Source: DATLYB01 sp964502525 (lineage in GTDB: Bacteria > Bacteroidota > Bacteroidia > Chitinophagales > CAIOSU01). From it: 26,771 nt of DNA. Under the pieces are notes generated by a model. That model did no database searches, was not told the origin of the DNA, and saw only the letters and a list, made by a program, of their open reading frames with translations. The number at the start of each line of letters is the position of its first letter. Within the stretch, counting starts at the first letter, position 1. Of this stretch, positions 8,359 to 14,927 are shown piece after piece. The stretch lies in the NCBI GenBank assembly GCA_964502525.1, contig CAZCXH010000055.1:1-26771 (forward strand), written 5' to 3'. The translations under genes and the position numbers were made by a program.

Positions 8359-9553
8359 AGCAATACTGTTTATTGCAGGCTCTATACTGCTGTTTTACAT
8401 GGTGTTCCCTTTTATCACCGTGATCATTTCCCTTTTCACTAAGGAGCGAAAAATCAGGACAAGCAATAACGAAGTTGATTTCGCCTGCATCATCACAGCA
8501 TTTAAAAACATCCGGACCGCATTGCCCCTTGTTGATTCGCTATTGAAACAATCCTATTCGAATCATCTTATTTATTTGGTTGCCGATGGGTGCGATACTT
8601 CAAACATCCATTTTTCCAGCCCCAATGTCATCCTGCTGAAACCGCCACAGCAGCTTTCATCGAAAGTGAAGTCCATTATTCACGCTATTGAAAATTTCAA
8701 GCGCAATCATGATGCGGTTGTGATTTTTGACCCCGACAACCTCGCTAAAGCGGATTTTTTAAGCGTATTGAATAACTACATGAATGCAGGGTTCAAAGCC
8801 GTGCAAGGGCAAAGAACCGCAAAAAACCTCGATACCATCTATGCCTGCGCTGACGCAACGGGCGAAATCTACAAGAACTATGCAGAACGCTGGGTTCCCT
8901 ACCTGCTCGGCTCCTCGCCTACCATTGCCGGATCAGGGATGGCGGTGACAACCGCATTGTTTAATGAATATTTGAAGTGCCCTGACATATCTGAAAATCT
9001 GAAAGCAAACAGGGTAATTGCAGCAGAAGATAAAATCCTCCAAAATTTTCTTGTCGGCAAAGGGCATCAAATTGCGTTTGCAAAAGACGCCCTGCTTTAT
9101 GATGAGAAAATCTCAACCGGCAGCCAGGTGCAACGGCAGCGCAGCCGGTGGCTTTACTCCTATTTTGAAAACCTTCGCAATTCTGTGTCATTCATTCCAA
9201 AAGGATTGTTTGGATTTAACGTAAATCAATTCATCTTCGGCTTAACCACGAGCGCGCCCCCCCTTTTTATCTTGCTTTTCAGCTCCCTGGCAACTGCTGT
9301 ATGCGCAGCTTTTGTAAGCAAGCCGCTATTCTATGGCTTGCTGTCCGGCATGTTAATCTTCACCGGCAATATCTTTCTGGTGCTGATACTTTCCAATGCG
9401 CCTTCGCAAATCTGGAAATCGCTGTGGAGTTTGCCCTTGTTTGTTTTCAGGCAGTTTCTGGCTCTGGCAAACATGCGGCAATCAAGGAAGGATTTTATGC
9501 ATACGCAGCATAGAAAAGCGCTGACGCTGGACCAGGTGGAAGGAAACATTTAA
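8345..9553 (+). CDS. Membrane GT2 glycosyltransferase with QxxRW motif
   Basis: The 402-residue product has an N-terminal membrane helix (about 5-30), a GT2 catalytic domain and C-terminal helices (about 285-385). The metal-binding motif is DPDN (129-132), the catalytic acidic pair is AED (227-229) and QRSRW (265-269) fits QxxRW, so this is a cellulose synthase/hyaluronan synthase-like GT2 subgroup. Such enzymes use UDP-sugars on the cytoplasmic face and often link synthesis to transport. It lacks the long pore-forming helix set of BcsA, so a shorter lipid-linked acceptor is possible. The start overlaps the previous stop by 14 bp. It is the last clear gene of the module. Confidence 0.88.
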   Translation: MLALKAILFIAGSILLFYMVFPFITVIISLFTKERKIRTSNNEVDFACIITAFKNIRTALPLVDSLLKQSYSNHLIYLVADGCDTSNIHFSSPNVILLKPPQQLSSKVKSIIHAIENFKRNHDAVVIFDPDNLAKADFLSVLNNYMNAGFKAVQGQRTAKNLDTIYACADATGEIYKNYAERWVPYLLGSSPTIAGSGMAVTTALFNEYLKCPDISENLKANRVIAAEDKILQNFLVGKGHQIAFAKDALLYDEKISTGSQVQRQRSRWLYSYFENLRNSVSFIPKGLFGFNVNQFIFGLTTSAPPLFILLFSSLATAVCAAFVSKPLFYGLLSGMLIFTGNIFLVLILSNAPSQIWKSLWSLPLFVFRQFLALANMRQSRKDFMHTQHRKALTLDQVEGNI

Positions 9554-9605
9554 TCCTCCTGTAATTTATACCATCGGCAAACAGGTTTGCGGATATGTAC
9601 GGCTT

Positions 9606-9679
9606 GGTACCCGATGGTACCTGCCCGTCCGGCAGGCGGATATCCTCCGAAGGAGTCCGGAGTCCTTTGGACCGGTCAC
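9606..9679. repeat. Cluster of three GC-rich hairpins
   Basis: Three inverted repeats stand side by side: GGTACC-CGAT-GGTACC (9606-9621); CCTGCC-CGTCC-GGCAGG (9620-9636); and TCCGAAGGAGTCC against GGAGTCCTTTGGA (about 9646-9672, 11 of 13 pairs). They start about 50 bp after the last glycosyltransferase gene, so the RNA could help end or protect that transcript. No U-tract follows. The sequence looks like a dispersed intergenic repeat. Confidence 0.45.
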
Positions 9680-9797
9680 AACTCGTTTTTACATTTGTTT
9701 CGGGATACTTGCCTGCGCGTTGGGGTGGATAAATTTTATCCGCCCGCTGCTGAAATTTCAACCTGCCTTTTTTATTATATTGGCTGCATGGAAGCCC

Positions 9798-9825
9798 GGT
9801 TGCCGGTTGCCCGTTGTCAGTTATT
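9798..9825. repeat. Four tandem heptamers (GTTGCC type)
   Basis: The units are GGTTGCC, GGTTGCC, CGTTGTC and AGTTATT, end to end. This is one of four heptamer arrays in the window; the others are at 10321, 11349 and 16255. It lies in the non-coding stretch between the glycosyltransferase module and the beta-propeller fragment. Confidence 0.5.
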
Positions 9826-9934
9826 CCGCACAGGGTGACGGAATCCGTCATTCAGCGGATCAGTTGCCCGCAGAAAAGCGGCAGGAGAAAGCTATTATCC
9901 GGCTGCAACTGCTGGAGCATGATGGGAAGGAGAG

Positions 9935-10342
9935 TGGATCAACTGCAATATCCGTTATTCCTGCATAATACAAGGGCTGAACCGGACGGTTTCCCGAAAC
10001 CCATTGTGTATTTCTCAGGTTGTTGTCAATACGGGTGTGGCTGGTTACAGTTCCCTGAGCATCAAGCTCAATTCTGAAGATGCCGCCATCCTGCCAGTTG
10101 GCTGGTTGCCATCCGAAACCTTCCAATGAATAATATATGATTCTTGGGTTGGAGGGAGCTATTGATATACTTGAAACTCTAATTCCCACTTGGTAAGTTG
10201 ACAGTTGATTCCAGTCATTTATTGTTCCTGTCCCATTATTGGCGTTACGGTAAACACCGTTTAAACCGATGTAGATCACATTATTATTGGTTGGATCAAT
10301 TTCCATCGGAAAACCTAATATATTGGGTATTGGGACTATGGA
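9935..10342 (-). pseudogene. Fragment of a secreted BNR/VPS10-like beta-propeller protein
   Basis: The minus-strand frame from 10342 to about 9935 translates to propeller-like text (MEIDPTNNNVIYIGLNGVYR, then VSSISIAPSNPRIIYYS and ITDIAVDP). It has the D-P-N-N-P / Y-I-G repeat style of sortilin- or xyloglucanase-like blades. There is no signal peptide, no start codon close to the beginning, and the likeness stops near 9935, where low-complexity Ser/Cys residues run to a stop at 9860. It is in frame with and directly after the PorP/SprF stop codon. It is most likely the remnant of a larger T9SS substrate gene, left after a deletion or repeat-mediated join. Confidence 0.5.
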
Positions 10343-10348
10343 CTACAA
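10321..10348. repeat. Four heptamers covering the stop codon of the PorP/SprF gene
   Basis: The plus strand reads TATTGGG, TATTGGG, ACTATGG, ACTACAA. The minus-strand stop codon TAG of the PorP/SprF gene (10343-10345) lies inside the last unit. The array sits between PorP/SprF and the propeller fragment, so it may mark the join that left the fragment. Confidence 0.5.
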
Positions 10349-11464
10349 CTGCGGACACGGCATCATCATCCTGCGCTGGCCGCGCGTTACAAACTTTCCA
10401 ATGTAGATGATCGAAATCTCATAGGCTCCGCGTGATTTTGTAACCTTCATGAGTTCGGAGATATTCACATCATAGGTAAGCGTCACTACCACATTCTGAT
10501 AATCCATCCGCGCACCGATTATCACTGCATCGGGCAAAGGAGTGGCAACTCTTGTCCAGGCTCCGAGCGAGAAGGCTGTCAGCGCCTCATAATTATCATT
10601 GTTCAGAACGAATTGCAGATAGGTGCCGGCATTGACCTGCCATGCCCTTCCCTGCATGAAAAAAGCCGCGCTTGGCAACAGGTTGAGCAGCCTGCTTATT
10701 TCAATCATTGCTCCGAGGTGACCTGCATATTTGGCGCTCATCCTGTAATCGGAATTTGCGAGGAAGCTGATCTTTGGCTCAAGCAGATGGTAATAAGCGC
10801 CTCCTATGTAGAAATTAAACGCTTTGTTTGGAACAACATGATACAGCAAGCCCGCATTCAGATCAACGGCAACATTGGAACCTCCGCTGATTGACTCTCC
10901 CGATGGCATGTCAGGGTCAGGGGTGATGCCGTTGTATTGGCTGTCGAAAATCACCTTGTCGGCATTCAGCTTTTGCTTCATCATCGTTGCCTGCACGCCA
11001 AACATCAATGCCTGTTTTTTAAAATATCCCAGCGTCTTGCGGTAGGCAGTTGATAATGCCAAATAGTTTGTCCCCATTTCAATTTCGCCCGCCTTGTCAT
11101 TATAAAATTGGATGCCCACCCCGAGGTAATCATTCTCGAGCCGCCCTTTCAGCGTAGATACTTCCACCGATGCGGCTATCGTGCGGTATGAATCGCCAAA
11201 ACTTCCCCACTGGCTGCGCAACGTTCCGGCTATCCGGTAATCACCGGAATAAAAACCCGTAAGAGCCGGGTTGAGCATTAAGGGTGAGGAGTTGTATTGA
11301 GAAAAATGAGGATCTTGCGCGCTGGCGGTCAGAAAAAACAGGAATGCCAATGAATGAAGGATGACGAATGGCAAATGACGAATTAAAAATTCGGTGATCC
11401 CGCTTCTCTCCCGCAGGAGAGGGCGTCCGGACTGATTTCTTTTGAATGAATAAGTGAACGACAT
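10343..11464 (-). CDS. PorP/SprF family type IX secretion system outer-membrane protein
   Basis: From the ATG at 11464 the product is 373 residues; a GTG at 11503 would add 13. The mature part starts QDPHFSQYNSSPLMLNPALTG, the family hallmark. It continues with alternating beta-strand text and ends IIYIGKFVTRGQRR plus a short CP motif (MPCPQL), so it is full length. Family members are outer-membrane beta-barrels needed to export or anchor type B sorting-domain proteins, as SprF is for SprB. It lies 140 bp after a CHU_C-domain protein on the same strand, the usual substrate-plus-PorP pairing. The first 36 residues are odd: they read through a CTCTCC/GGAGAG hairpin repeat and a heptamer array that encodes much of the signal peptide. 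Confidence 0.9.
   Translation of the reverse strand: MSFTYSFKRNQSGRPLLRERSGITEFLIRHLPFVILHSLAFLFFLTASAQDPHFSQYNSSPLMLNPALTGFYSGDYRIAGTLRSQWGSFGDSYRTIAASVEVSTLKGRLENDYLGVGIQFYNDKAGEIEMGTNYLALSTAYRKTLGYFKKQALMFGVQATMMKQKLNADKVIFDSQYNGITPDPDMPSGESISGGSNVAVDLNAGLLYHVVPNKAFNFYIGGAYYHLLEPKISFLANSDYRMSAKYAGHLGAMIEISRLLNLLPSAAFFMQGRAWQVNAGTYLQFVLNNDNYEALTAFSLGAWTRVATPLPDAVIIGARMDYQNVVVTLTYDVNISELMKVTKSRGAYEISIIYIGKFVTRGQRRMMMPCPQL
11349..11383. repeat. Five heptamers inside the signal-peptide codons of the PorP/SprF gene
   Basis: Read on the minus strand the units are ATTCGTC, ATTTGCC, ATTCGTC, ATCCTTC and ATTCATT. They encode IRHLPFVILHSL, most of the n- and h-regions of the signal peptide. The same heptamer type, ATTNGYC, makes up the non-coding array at 16255-16369. 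Confidence 0.6.
11406..11421. repeat. CTCTCC/GGAGAG hairpin inside the 5' end of the PorP/SprF gene
   Basis: A 6-bp stem (CTCTCC 406-411, GGAGAG 416-421 after 11000) with a CGCA loop is followed by GGCGTCCGG. Related units lie at 14664-14690 and 14749-14766, so this is a dispersed intergenic repeat that here has become coding (residues PLLRERSG). Confidence 0.45.
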
Positions 11465-11583
11465 TATTTTACCGAAAATGCAGTCTTTGAATTTGATATA
11501 CACCCGTTTGAATGAATATAATCGCTTTGTCCGCAGGGGAAATCATTTTGCCAATATTTATAAACTAAAACTTCCTGCCATTA

Positions 11584-11615
11584 TCGAATCACCGAATCAT
11601 CAAATCATCGAATCA
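11584..11615. repeat. Four octamers covering the stop codon of the CHU_C protein gene
   Basis: The plus-strand units are TCGAATCA, CCGAATCA, TCAAATCA and TCGAATCA. The last codons of the minus-strand gene (V-I-R-stop) are inside the first units read on that strand. Octamers of the same type occur at 13166-13181 and 13460-13491. Confidence 0.6.
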
Positions 11616-13089
11616 CCCCCACGTTGCCCTTCAGCGTTTTCGACTTTCCGTTATCAAATGTCACAATTGCATAATAGACGTAAATCCCAACGTCCACTTC
11701 ATTTCCGCCCTTATCCCGCCCATCCCAGCCGGTGTTGATGTTGTTGGTGGCGAAAACCTCGGTACCCCAGCGGTCGAAAATCCGGAATTCAAGCGCTGTC
11801 ACTTTAGGGCTTCTTACAAACAGCAAGTCATTCAGATTATCATCGTTGGGAGTAAAGGCTGTCGGGATGAAAGCCGAATTTTCATCAGACAACACCTCCA
11901 CCGTAGCATTGGCGCTTCCCGCGCATCCATCTGTATCCACAACGCTGGCCGTATAGGTTGTCACGGTCAGCGGATTGGCTGTTGGCGACCTGCAGTCTGC
12001 GCAGCTAAGGCTTTCGCCAGGCGTCCACACAATTGAATCAACGACTGCAGGCGTCACCAGCGAAAGCTGGATGCTCTCTCCTTTGAATATAGTTGACTGG
12101 TCAGGCGTTATGGATGCCACCACGGGCGTTCCTGTATTGATGAGACATATCGAATCCATCCTGAAGCAACCCAGTGAATCGGTGACGGATACGCTGTAAC
12201 ACCCGGCACTAAGTCCGCTAATGCTGTCTGCATTCGACTGGTTGCTCCAGTCAATATCGTAGGGAGCAACGCCCCCGTAATATTCGGCAAGCGCCCATCC
12301 GTTTGCCTGAAGGCACGTTTCGTCTGCATATAAAGAAATTTGAAGCGACAGGTCGGAAGGTGTTGCGCAGATGCCGTTGCAGGCGCGCGGAGTGGGTGTG
12401 CCGTCAGTGCGCCAGCCGCCCGTTCCGTCTGTTTGCCGGTAGATCGTCAATCCCGCTGCGGGCGCTTTCCCGGCATATCTTATTTCATTGCCAAGCGTCA
12501 TTTGTTCAGCGGGCTTCAGCGTATCAGGCGTGCAGGATGACGGAGCGCAAGGCTGCCCGCTATATGCAGGATGAGAGGTGAGCAGCCCCGATTGCCCGGA
12601 TGATGGCGTCCAGAAAACCGCATCCTGAACGGCACCGGCCGCATTGTATAATGCCACCCAGCCATAGCTGTTGTCAAGATGCCATTCCGGCCACCCGCAG
12701 CGGTTGGACATGACGCAATACTGCGAAATGCTGAAATCAACGCTGGGAGCGTTTGTTCCGCCAATTATAAAAAATCCTAATGGCGGCAAAAAGGTGTTGG
12801 CGGGAAAAGCGAAGGTGGTGTAGTTGGAATCCGATGTTTTCGAAGCAAGCATGTAACATTCCAGATTGAATGTATCGCATAAGCTCGAGTTGTATATCTC
12901 CACCCATTCTGCACCATAAGCCGGGCTGACGCAATTTGCCATATATTCACCCGGTACGCCTGCCGAATCGGGCAAAGGCTGCACATGCACCTCATTAATG
13001 AATATTTGAGCATGCACCGGGGCGCAATAGCCTGCAAAAAGGCTGCAGACAAGCATTCCGGCTAATCTTTTAACACACATCGCCTGCAA
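11605..13089 (-). CDS. Secreted lamin-tail/SprB-repeat protein with type B (CHU_C) gliding-type sorting domain
   Basis: The 494-residue product starts with a signal peptide (to about residue 27, cleavage after VHA). A lamin-tail domain covers about 28-160 (IFINEVHVQP, AEWVEIYNSS, LPPLGFFIIGG). A SprB-type repeat covers about 255-315 (GVAPYDIDWSNQ, ISGLSAGCYSVSVTDSLGC), then an Ig-like stretch to about 400. The last 85 residues are CHU_C (FIPTAFTPNDDNLNDLL, IFDRWGTEVF, GIYVYYAIVTF, LKGNVGVIR), the type B T9SS signal. Type B proteins need a PorP/SprF partner, and one is encoded next. The likely role is a cell-surface adhesin or structural protein. Met4 is a possible alternative start. The stop codon lies within an octamer array. 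Confidence 0.88.
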   Translation of the reverse strand: MQAMCVKRLAGMLVCSLFAGYCAPVHAQIFINEVHVQPLPDSAGVPGEYMANCVSPAYGAEWVEIYNSSLCDTFNLECYMLASKTSDSNYTTFAFPANTFLPPLGFFIIGGTNAPSVDFSISQYCVMSNRCGWPEWHLDNSYGWVALYNAAGAVQDAVFWTPSSGQSGLLTSHPAYSGQPCAPSSCTPDTLKPAEQMTLGNEIRYAGKAPAAGLTIYRQTDGTGGWRTDGTPTPRACNGICATPSDLSLQISLYADETCLQANGWALAEYYGGVAPYDIDWSNQSNADSISGLSAGCYSVSVTDSLGCFRMDSICLINTGTPVVASITPDQSTIFKGESIQLSLVTPAVVDSIVWTPGESLSCADCRSPTANPLTVTTYTASVVDTDGCAGSANATVEVLSDENSAFIPTAFTPNDDNLNDLLFVRSPKVTALEFRIFDRWGTEVFATNNINTGWDGRDKGGNEVDVGIYVYYAIVTFDNGKSKTLKGNVGVIR

Positions 13090-13165
13090 AACTCCGCGTT
13101 TTGGATGGTTTTAAAACTATTACTTTTAACAACTTCATCACCGGCAGTTACAAACGCTGACAGGT

Positions 13166-13181
13166 TGATTTGATGATTTGG
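13166..13181. repeat. Two octamers (TGATTTGA, TGATTTGG) upstream of the CHU_C protein gene
   Basis: These units match those at 11584-11615 but in opposite orientation. The two arrays therefore form an inverted pair around the CHU_C protein gene. The array also borders a dispersed repeat starting near 13183. Confidence 0.4.
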
Positions 13182-13182
13182 A

Positions 13183-13312
13183 TAATGCGTCATTACGCGA
13201 AGAATCATCCTGTGAAACCGGAAAAAATTAATGATGATAATATCTCCCGCAGATTTCCGCAGATAAGCGCTGATAGTTTCTTACTGCGAAAATCAGCGTA
13301 ATCAGCGGGAGA
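13183..13312. repeat. Dispersed intergenic repeat with palindromic TCTCCCGC/GCGGGAGA end
   Basis: From 13183 to about 13264 the sequence is closely similar to the complement of 26675-26749; the shared core runs from CCTGTGAAA to AATATCTCCCGC. The second half (13243-13312) is an imperfect palindrome with perfect 8-bp ends (TCTCCCGC, GCGGGAGA) and internal CAGATTTCCGCAGAT-like text. The element lies in the 402-bp divergent gap between the CHU_C gene and the NlpC/P60 gene. The rest of the gap (13313-13459) shows only a CCTGTGT/ACACAGG inverted repeat around 13409-13446 and no gene. Confidence 0.6.
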
Positions 13313-13459
13313 GCGGAATAAATAGCTAATGACATTATCAACATGTTCCTCCTTTACCCTTTGCAGCCTTCAACTTCGCTGCCGATGATGTGCAGATTTT
13401 TTTCATCCCTGTGTCCCCCTTAAGGTGGAAGCCAACGCACACAGGCAAACAACTCCTCG

Positions 13460-13491
13460 AAATCAACAAATCAACAAATCATCGAATTAAC
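13460..13491. repeat. Four octamers directly abutting the NlpC/P60 start codon
   Basis: The units are AAATCAAC, AAATCAAC, AAATCATC and GAATTAAC, and the ATG follows with no gap at 13492. The array occupies the ribosome-binding region, so a change in its copy number could alter translation of the peptidase. Confidence 0.6.
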
Positions 13492-14268
13492 ATGGAATAC
13501 GGCATCTGCGAACTGAGCATCGTTCCTCTGAGGCGCGAACCCCTTCATAAAAGCGAAATAACCTCCCAATTATTGTTTGGCGAAACCTATGCGGTGATTG
13601 AAAAAAAGCCGGAGTGGCTGCTCGTGAAGTGCTCATTCGATGATTATGAAGGGTGGCTCGACCGCAAGCAGCACTCCCCCACCGGCAAGCGCGACTTCGA
13701 TAAAATAAGCGGAAGCAGACAGCCCGTTGCCCTTGACCTGGTGAGCACCATCTCAAGCCCCTCGCGCCACATGAAGATAATGATCGGCAGCACGCTCCCC
13801 AAGTTTGACGGAATGCGCTTCTCTTTAAATGATGAAGAATTCGTTTATAACGGACAGGCTATCATGCCAGACAATAATTATGACCATGAAAAGATTTTGG
13901 AGAAGTGCTCCATGAAATACCTAAACGCCCCCTACCTGTGGGGAGGACGCGGTCCCTTCGGGATTGACTGCTCGGGATTTACCCAAATGGTATTTAAGCT
14001 GCTTGGGGTGAAACTGAGGCGGGATTCATACCAGCAGGCTCAGCAGGGAAGCGATGTTGACTTTATTGACCTCGCTAAGGAAGGCGACCTGGCCTTCTTC
14101 TCAAACAAGGAAGGCAAAATTGTTCACACGGGCATCATCCTGAAAGACAGCCGCATCATCCACGCCTCAGGCAAAGTGCGCATTGACAGGATTGACTCCA
14201 ACGGCATCCTGAACGCGGAAACCAAAAAGTATTCGCACAACCTGAAGAGAATTAAGCGGGTGCTTTGA
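13492..14268 (+). CDS. NlpC/P60 (C40) cysteine peptidase with N-terminal SH3-like domain
   Basis: From the ATG at 13492 the product is 258 residues. The frame stays open upstream to 13390, but that extension encodes repeat sequence. An SH3-like domain (about 5-60; ends DYEGWLDRKQ) leads into a linker and an NlpC/P60 domain (about 135-258). Catalytic Cys160 is in GIDCSGF, the histidine is His212 (VHTGI), and a third polar residue is likely His224 (IHASG). The fold resembles YkfC/dipeptidyl-peptidase VI, which cleaves gamma-D-Glu-diamino acid bonds of muropeptides. No signal peptide is seen, so a cytoplasmic role in cell-wall recycling is plausible. The start codon is fixed by an octamer array immediately before it. 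Confidence 0.9.
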   Translation: MEYGICELSIVPLRREPLHKSEITSQLLFGETYAVIEKKPEWLLVKCSFDDYEGWLDRKQHSPTGKRDFDKISGSRQPVALDLVSTISSPSRHMKIMIGSTLPKFDGMRFSLNDEEFVYNGQAIMPDNNYDHEKILEKCSMKYLNAPYLWGGRGPFGIDCSGFTQMVFKLLGVKLRRDSYQQAQQGSDVDFIDLAKEGDLAFFSNKEGKIVHTGIILKDSRIIHASGKVRIDRIDSNGILNAETKKYSHNLKRIKRVL

Positions 14269-14360
14269 TAGCTTCGGGCAAAACTTCCTCGCATGAAAAG
14301 ACGCCTGTTAACAAGTTTAAGGACAGTTCCAAGAATTGCTCTTTTTATCGCCTCACCCCT

Positions 14361-14850
14361 TCCCTCTCCATAAGGCTTGCCTGTGCACACATCTTTTTAA
14401 AATATCCAGAGGACAAAGATTTTGCCCTGCTTTCGTCTCAGCCTCACCCCCGCCCCCTCTCCGAAGAAGAGTATGTGTTTAGCACATCCGTTAACCCCGG
14501 CATTTATGCCGGGGCATCGAAGACACAGGCAGCATGGCTTTAGCCATGATTTGACAGTTTGCAATCTTCCTGTCAGGGCTAAAGCCAATGGAGATATCGG
14601 TTTTCATCCCCGCGATAAATCGCGGGGTTAAAGGATGCATGCTTCAAGCGCTAAACACATACGAAGGGGAGGGGTGTCCGGGCCATCTTGCCACTGAACA
14701 GGAATCAGCAATTTTTTTTGCCGGGATAAGGGAAACTGTTCTGACACCTTCTCCCTGGAGAAGGGTGGGATGAGGCTTCCCGGCAAGGATGAAGGCTATT
14801 ATTACTCCGAAATTAAATGTGTGCGTAGGCAAGCCCCAGAAGGAGAGGGA
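14361..14850. repeat. Composite element with outer inverted repeats
   Basis: Outer arms are TCCCTCTCC plus GGCTTGCCTGTGCACACAT (14361-14369, 14374-14392) and their complement (14817-14835, 14842-14850). The longer arm pairs at 17 of 19 positions and the shorter is perfect. Inside lie the 192-bp palindrome at 14471-14662 and a CCTTCTCC-CT-GGAGAAGG hairpin (14749-14766). The whole looks like one palindromic element nested in another. There is no transposase in it, and the 659-bp gap 14269-14927 holds no gene I can support. Confidence 0.6.
14471..14662. repeat. 192-bp nested palindrome with three perfect hairpins (REP/MITE-like)
   Basis: The ends GTATGTGTTTAGC and GCTAAACACATAC (14471-14483, 14650-14662) are a perfect 13-bp inverted repeat. 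Inside, CATCCGTTAA (14485-14494) matches TTAAAGGATG (14628-14637) at 9 of 10. GGCTTTAGCC (14536-14545) matches GGCTAAAGCC (14577-14586) perfectly, and GACAG (14553) matches CTGTC (14570). Each half also carries its own 9-bp hairpin with a 2-nt loop: CCCCGGCAT (14495-14514) and CCCCGCGAT (14608-14627). CATGGCTTTAGCCATG (14533-14548) adds a third. Such symmetry is typical of REP doublets or MITEs moved in trans, for example by REP-associated tyrosine transposases; that link is inferred. Confidence 0.7.
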
Positions 14851-14927
14851 GTAAGTGGTGGAATTTTTAGAACTGCCCTTAATTAACTATAATTTTACCA
14901 AGAACAGCATTTACCTGACGCAAAAAT

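Noticed and set aside
13390..13491. Upstream extension of the NlpC/P60 gene
   Set aside because: The extra codons come from an inverted repeat and the octamer array; the SH3-like domain begins at the ATG at 13492.
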